A DNA stretch of 10,739 nucleotides from Flavobacteriaceae bacterium (lineage in GTDB: Bacteria > Bacteroidota > Bacteroidia > Flavobacteriales > Flavobacteriaceae). A program made the position numbers and the translations under genes. The DNA is taken from the NCBI GenBank assembly GCA_020435885.1, contig JAGQYU010000151.1:1-10739 (forward strand), written 5' to 3'. A model generated the notes under the pieces. It was not told the origin of the DNA. It worked only from the letters and a program-made list of their open reading frames with translations, and ran no database searches. Shown here piece by piece: positions 7,344-10,739 of the stretch. Every line of letters starts with the position of its first letter. Within the stretch, counting starts at the first letter, position 1.

Positions 7344-7814
7344 ATGTCACAAGAAATAGAACGAAAATTTTTAGTAAAAAATGATACTTTTAAGAAGGAA
7401 TCATTTAAAGCGACTAAAATAGTACAGGGATTCTTATCTACTGTTCCGGAAAGAACGGTTCGGATCAGAATTAAAGGTGATAAAGGCTTTATCACGGTAA
7501 AAGGTATTGGCAATGAATCAGGAACCTCGCGTTTTGAATGGGAAAAGGAAATTTCAGTAGATGATGCGAGTAACCTGCTAAAAATAAGTGAGCCCGGAGT
7601 TATCGATAAAACACGTTACGAAGTGAAATCAGGTGGACATACCTTTGAAATTGATGAATTCTACGGTGAGAATGAAGGTTTAATAGTTGCCGAGGTAGAA
7701 CTATCTTCAGAAGATGAGAAATTTGTTAAACCGGACTGGTTAGGAGATGAAGTAACCGGACAGGTAAAATATTATAACTCTATGTTGATGAAGAATCCGT
7801 TTAAAAATTGGTGA
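7344..7814 (+). CDS. CYTH domain protein, triphosphate tunnel metalloenzyme
   Basis: A 156-residue single-domain CYTH protein, the usual length for the small bacterial triphosphate tunnel metalloenzymes. The N-terminus carries the signature ExExK (EIERK, 4-8). The tunnel's basic residues follow in RTVRIRIKGDKGFITVK (37-53), acidic residues in FEWEKE (64-69), KTRYEV (89-94), and the late acidic strands FEIDEF (101-106) and AEVEL (116-120), ending with a VKYYN segment (141-145). All the residues expected for metal-dependent cleavage of a triphosphate are present. Characterised small bacterial members hydrolyse inorganic tripolyphosphate; adenylate cyclase and thiamine triphosphatase are other activities of the superfamily, so the substrate cannot be fixed from sequence. 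It starts 5 nt after the CYTH-like gene, so the two are probably translated from the same message and might act together. Confidence 0.88.
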   Translation: MSQEIERKFLVKNDTFKKESFKATKIVQGFLSTVPERTVRIRIKGDKGFITVKGIGNESGTSRFEWEKEISVDDASNLLKISEPGVIDKTRYEVKSGGHTFEIDEFYGENEGLIVAEVELSSEDEKFVKPDWLGDEVTGQVKYYNSMLMKNPFKNW

Positions 7815-7818
7815 TCAT

Positions 7819-7857
7819 TGAGTCTGCATAAAATTATGCAGGCTCATTCAACTTTTT
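7819..7857 (+). terminator. Hairpin with weak T-tract, probable partial terminator
   Basis: A 12-bp stem with one G-T wobble: TGAGTCTGCATA (7819-7830) pairs with TATGCAGGCTCA (7835-7846) around an AAAT loop. TTTTT follows at 7853-7857, six nt after the stem, so termination may be inefficient. It begins 5 nt after the CYTH stop and ends 13 nt before the transporter ATG. It could also be an mRNA-stabilising or attenuating structure. Confidence 0.6.
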
Positions 7858-7870
7858 AAAAGCAAAAAAA

Positions 7871-9469
7871 ATGACAGAAGAAATGAGCAAAGAAAAATTT
7901 GATGTACTGGATATGCACAATTACCGAATGGAAAAACTTCCAGCACGGGAAAAATCGAAATTTGAACAGTTTCTAATGACGATAGGTGCCCCCCTGGCAA
8001 TTCTTTCTTTTGTTTTAATTCTGTTTTTTGTTCACATCCCATTTTTAGAAAATGTAAATGTTGACACATTAAGTAAAAGTGCTCTCCAAAATTTTTCGAA
8101 TATAGGGTTGGAACAATTCATCTATTCCAATAAGGCTATGCTGGCTATCTTTGTGGCATCTCTTATCTTGTGGATCACAGAGGCTATCCCTAATTACTTA
8201 ACTTCCTTAATATTAATAATAGCATTAGTATTGACAAAGGTTTTACCTGAAGATGTAGCCTATGCACAATTAGGCCATAAAGTGATGTGGCTTAATATCC
8301 TGTCGTTTATTTTAGCGAGTATGCTGGTTGCCACAGGGGTTGCAAAAAGGTTTGCGCTTTGGTTTATTTTGAAATTTGGAAAACATGCATCTTCCGTTGT
8401 CCTTAGTTTTATGGTAATCAATATTATTTTATCCTTATTTATTTCCGCAACTACAGCCAAAGCGGCTATCTTATTGCCAATCATGATGGTAGTTGCAGCA
8501 GTTTATGGTGCATCTAAGGGCCATAAGAATAATTTTGGAAGAAACTTAATTCTTCAAAATTTATTTCAGATAAACATGGGAGCAGCTTCTTTTATGACCG
8601 GTTCGGGAGCTAATTTATTAGCAGTATCCTTGATGGCCGGAGCAATGGGAGTTGATATCTTTTTTTCACAATGGATGATAGCTGCTTTTCCAGTTGCTTT
8701 AGGTTTGATGGTTATAGCCTGGATATTGGGAATGAGAATAATTTTCCCGGTTAAAAAAGAAGAACGAATACCAAGTATCGAAGGTGGTATGGAAAGTCTA
8801 AAAAAGGAATTGGCCAAAATGGGCCCAATAAACTTTAACGAGGTGAAATCAGTAATTATATTCGCTTTTATCCTAATTCTTTGGGTTACCGATAGATGGC
8901 ACGGTATCAGTCCAACAGCAGTTGCTTTTGTGGGTGCCATTATAGCATTGTTGCCAAAAATTGGGATTGTAAAATGGAATGAAGTCGATATCCCATGGCA
9001 CTTACTATTGTTTTCTGCGGGTGCTTATACCTTAGGAGCTGGGTTTAAAGTAACCGATTTGCCTTCTATATCTGTTAATGCTTTTTTTGATTCTCTGAAT
9101 TTTGGGGAAAATACACCCTTTTGGGTACTGTATGTTATTTTGACTGGTGTAATGGTCTTCAGTGCACTGTTTATGCAATCCAAAACCATGCGGACCATGA
9201 TTTTTATCCCCATAGCTATTGGAGTGGCCATACGTTTTGGATTTCCCATTTTGAGTCTGGCATTTCCTGTTGCCATGTTAATAGAGCATGTATATGTATT
9301 GCCTTTCAATAGCAAACCAGCATTGTTACTTTACTCTACGAATCACTACAGTTGGTCAGACACATTTAAATTTGGCTTTATCATGCAACTCATAGCTTGG
9401 GGAGTTTCCATTCTTATGGCAATGACCTATTTTAAATGGTTGGGTATTACCCCGGATGGATTGTTTTGA
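7871..9469 (+). CDS. DASS/SLC13-type anion transporter with altered SNT motifs
   Basis: A 532-residue inner-membrane protein with a cytoplasm-like polar N-terminus (1-33) and about eleven hydrophobic segments arranged as two repeats, as in the divalent anion:sodium symporter (DASS/SLC13/CitT) family. Recognisable elements are LILWITEAIPNYLTSLI (98-114), the first hairpin FISATTAKAAILLPIM (190-205), TGSGANLL (243-250), WHLLLFSAGAYTLGAG (376-391) and the second hairpin FMQSKTMRTMIFIPI (434-448). In characterised dicarboxylate carriers both hairpins carry Ser-Asn-Thr, which contacts substrate and borders the sodium sites; here they read SAT (192-194) and SKT (437-439). The Lys in the second motif could contribute charge in place of a cation or contact a different anion. 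Family members move dicarboxylates, citrate, sulfate or phosphate. The genes around it suggest phosphate or a phosphate compound, which is inference. The gene starts just after a hairpin and is followed 6 nt later by the two-TM gene. Confidence 0.85.
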   Translation: MTEEMSKEKFDVLDMHNYRMEKLPAREKSKFEQFLMTIGAPLAILSFVLILFFVHIPFLENVNVDTLSKSALQNFSNIGLEQFIYSNKAMLAIFVASLILWITEAIPNYLTSLILIIALVLTKVLPEDVAYAQLGHKVMWLNILSFILASMLVATGVAKRFALWFILKFGKHASSVVLSFMVINIILSLFISATTAKAAILLPIMMVVAAVYGASKGHKNNFGRNLILQNLFQINMGAASFMTGSGANLLAVSLMAGAMGVDIFFSQWMIAAFPVALGLMVIAWILGMRIIFPVKKEERIPSIEGGMESLKKELAKMGPINFNEVKSVIIFAFILILWVTDRWHGISPTAVAFVGAIIALLPKIGIVKWNEVDIPWHLLLFSAGAYTLGAGFKVTDLPSISVNAFFDSLNFGENTPFWVLYVILTGVMVFSALFMQSKTMRTMIFIPIAIGVAIRFGFPILSLAFPVAMLIEHVYVLPFNSKPALLLYSTNHYSWSDTFKFGFIMQLIAWGVSILMAMTYFKWLGITPDGLF

Positions 9470-9475
9470 TGGCAT

Positions 9476-10739
9476 ATGATCAGGAGTACATTTAAAATAC
9501 ACGATAAATACTCTGTTGTTATTGAGGCAACCTATGATAAAGTCTTTGAAAAGAAAAAGTCAGAATATATCACCTCAACCTATCTTTTTTTTCCAAATAG
9601 TTTAAATGTCAATAATAAAACATATCCTGCCACCAAGTTTTATAATGATGTTCGACTCTTCATTAAATATGATACCCCCAATTATACTTTGAACGATATA
9701 GATATTGGTGAAGATTCTCTGTTAAATAACCTCAAACAAAACACTGAAATATTTCTGAAACAGCAATCTGAATATAACCGTTCTCGGTATAGAGACCAGG
9801 TTAAAATGTTTGCAGCAACGTTTAGCAGTTTACTCCGTGAAGAAACACAAAGAATCATCTATAAAAAGAGTAAATCTGTAGAAGACCTTATTTCTTTTTT
9901 AGAAAAAATTGTCCAGATTCTTTCGAATTTCAGGATTTTAGTCAATAAAATTGATGATACAACTTTAGAATTCAGGAGTAAGAGAATCATATTTTATGCT
10001 GATGAGCATATGAGTAACACTGTTGAAGCTCAATTGATGTTGCTCTTCAATCATTTAAAAAAGATAAAATTTGATGATAAGACCATAGAAATGGTTGTCA
10101 ATCTGATAAATAAAGAGCAGAAATATAAAAAACAAAAAGAATACGATTCTCCAAAGGATAAGCGTGTTGTCCCTGACAAATTACTGTATAAGCGAGACCA
10201 GCTCAAAAAATTCATAGAACGTGTTTTCTTTTTAAATCAGGAAATTCGGAAAGACGGTGCTGTTTTCGAACAGACTTTGTTGGCATTGGCTGCGGGCCTG
10301 GCAATGGTTTTTTCTACCGGTATTGCTTTCTATTTTCAACAAAACTATGGCAATTTTACAACTCCCTTTTTTATTGCACTAGTGCTGAGTTACATGATGA
10401 AAGATAGAATAAAAGGCTTGATAAGTTTACTCTTTGTAAGCAAATCAAGCAGTTTCTTTTATGATTATAAAATTCAAATAACAAATACTTTATCTAAGAA
10501 AATAGGCTTAATAAAAGAGAATTTTGTTTTTGTTCCCGTTAAAAAATTGAGCTGGAAGATAAAAAAGTACCGATTTAAGGATATGATTATACAATTAGGT
10601 GAAAATTCCCTTAATGAACAGGTAATACAGTATAAGAAAAAGGTTATAATATATCCGAAAAGATTTGGAAATGATTTACCTGATAGAAATATTATTGGGC
10701 TAACTGATATTTCTAGATTAAATTTTCACAGGTTTATCC
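9476..10739 (+). CDS. Unrecognised two-TM membrane protein, 3' end beyond window
   Basis: An open frame of 421 codons with no stop before the window edge, so the gene is truncated at its 3' end by the window. It begins 6 nt after the transporter stop in the same frame (TGA TGG CAT ATG), indicating tight co-expression. I do not recognise the family. The N-terminal part (1-75) is beta-rich, with YSVVIEATYDK (12-22), YLFFPNSLNVNNKTY (36-50) and FYNDVRLFIKYDTP (55-68). A long mixed helical region with many Lys and Glu follows (80-260). Two membrane helices form a hairpin (about 265-288 and 293-309), and KDRIKG (309-314) begins a C-terminal soluble region with beta character. With both flanks of the hairpin on one side, the bulk of the protein would be cytoplasmic. 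It has no signal peptide. Position suggests a partner or regulator of the DASS carrier, but nothing in the sequence proves this. Codon use looks like that of its neighbours. Confidence 0.8.
   Translation, partial: MIRSTFKIHDKYSVVIEATYDKVFEKKKSEYITSTYLFFPNSLNVNNKTYPATKFYNDVRLFIKYDTPNYTLNDIDIGEDSLLNNLKQNTEIFLKQQSEYNRSRYRDQVKMFAATFSSLLREETQRIIYKKSKSVEDLISFLEKIVQILSNFRILVNKIDDTTLEFRSKRIIFYADEHMSNTVEAQLMLLFNHLKKIKFDDKTIEMVVNLINKEQKYKKQKEYDSPKDKRVVPDKLLYKRDQLKKFIERVFFLNQEIRKDGAVFEQTLLALAAGLAMVFSTGIAFYFQQNYGNFTTPFFIALVLSYMMKDRIKGLISLLFVSKSSSFFYDYKIQITNTLSKKIGLIKENFVFVPVKKLSWKIKKYRFKDMIIQLGENSLNEQVIQYKKKVIIYPKRFGNDLPDRNIIGLTDISRLNFHRFI

Noticed and set aside
8566..9315. Minus-strand open frames opposite the DASS gene
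   Set aside because: They are shadows of a clearly conserved membrane protein on the + strand; their translations show no family motif.

Overview
The window looks like chromosome from a member of the Bacteroidota, most likely Flavobacteriia. The DNA is AT-rich, the spacers before the genes are A-rich with little Shine-Dalgarno, and the best promoter match is of the Bacteroidota type (TAnnTTTG). Several families here are also typical of the phylum: an OprO/OprP-type porin, surface-type lipoproteins, and an HTH domain of the kind usually found at the end of TPR/coiled-coil membrane regulators. All eight complete genes and one partial gene are on the + strand, which suggests one or a few co-oriented operons. 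No RNA gene, insertion sequence, CRISPR array or attachment site was found.

Layout. 1-399 is non-coding leader with a candidate operator (inverted repeat 330-347) and a promoter (369-376). 400-5876 is a phosphate-uptake block: a DUF47/PhoU-like protein, a PiT-type phosphate permease with an unexpected C-terminal coiled coil and LuxR/GerE-type HTH, a phosphate-selective-type porin, and a lamin-tail-domain lipoprotein. A strong intrinsic terminator (5889-5918) follows. 5922-7814 encodes an SdiA-regulated-type beta-propeller lipoprotein, a divergent CYTH-like protein and a clear CYTH/triphosphate-tunnel protein, followed by a second hairpin (7819-7857). 7871-10739 encodes a DASS/SLC13-type anion transporter and an unrecognised two-TM protein that runs off the window.

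How it may work together. The porin would admit phosphate through the outer membrane and PiT would import it through the inner membrane, with the DUF47 protein as its usual partner. The PiT fusion is the most striking item: a transporter carrying its own membrane-tethered DNA-binding domain could read phosphate flux or occupancy directly into transcription, possibly at the inverted repeat just upstream. The second half pairs two CYTH-fold proteins (a fold that binds tri- or polyphosphate) with a DASS carrier whose two SNT signature motifs are altered. A phosphate or polyphosphate theme across the whole window is plausible, but for the second half it rests on context.
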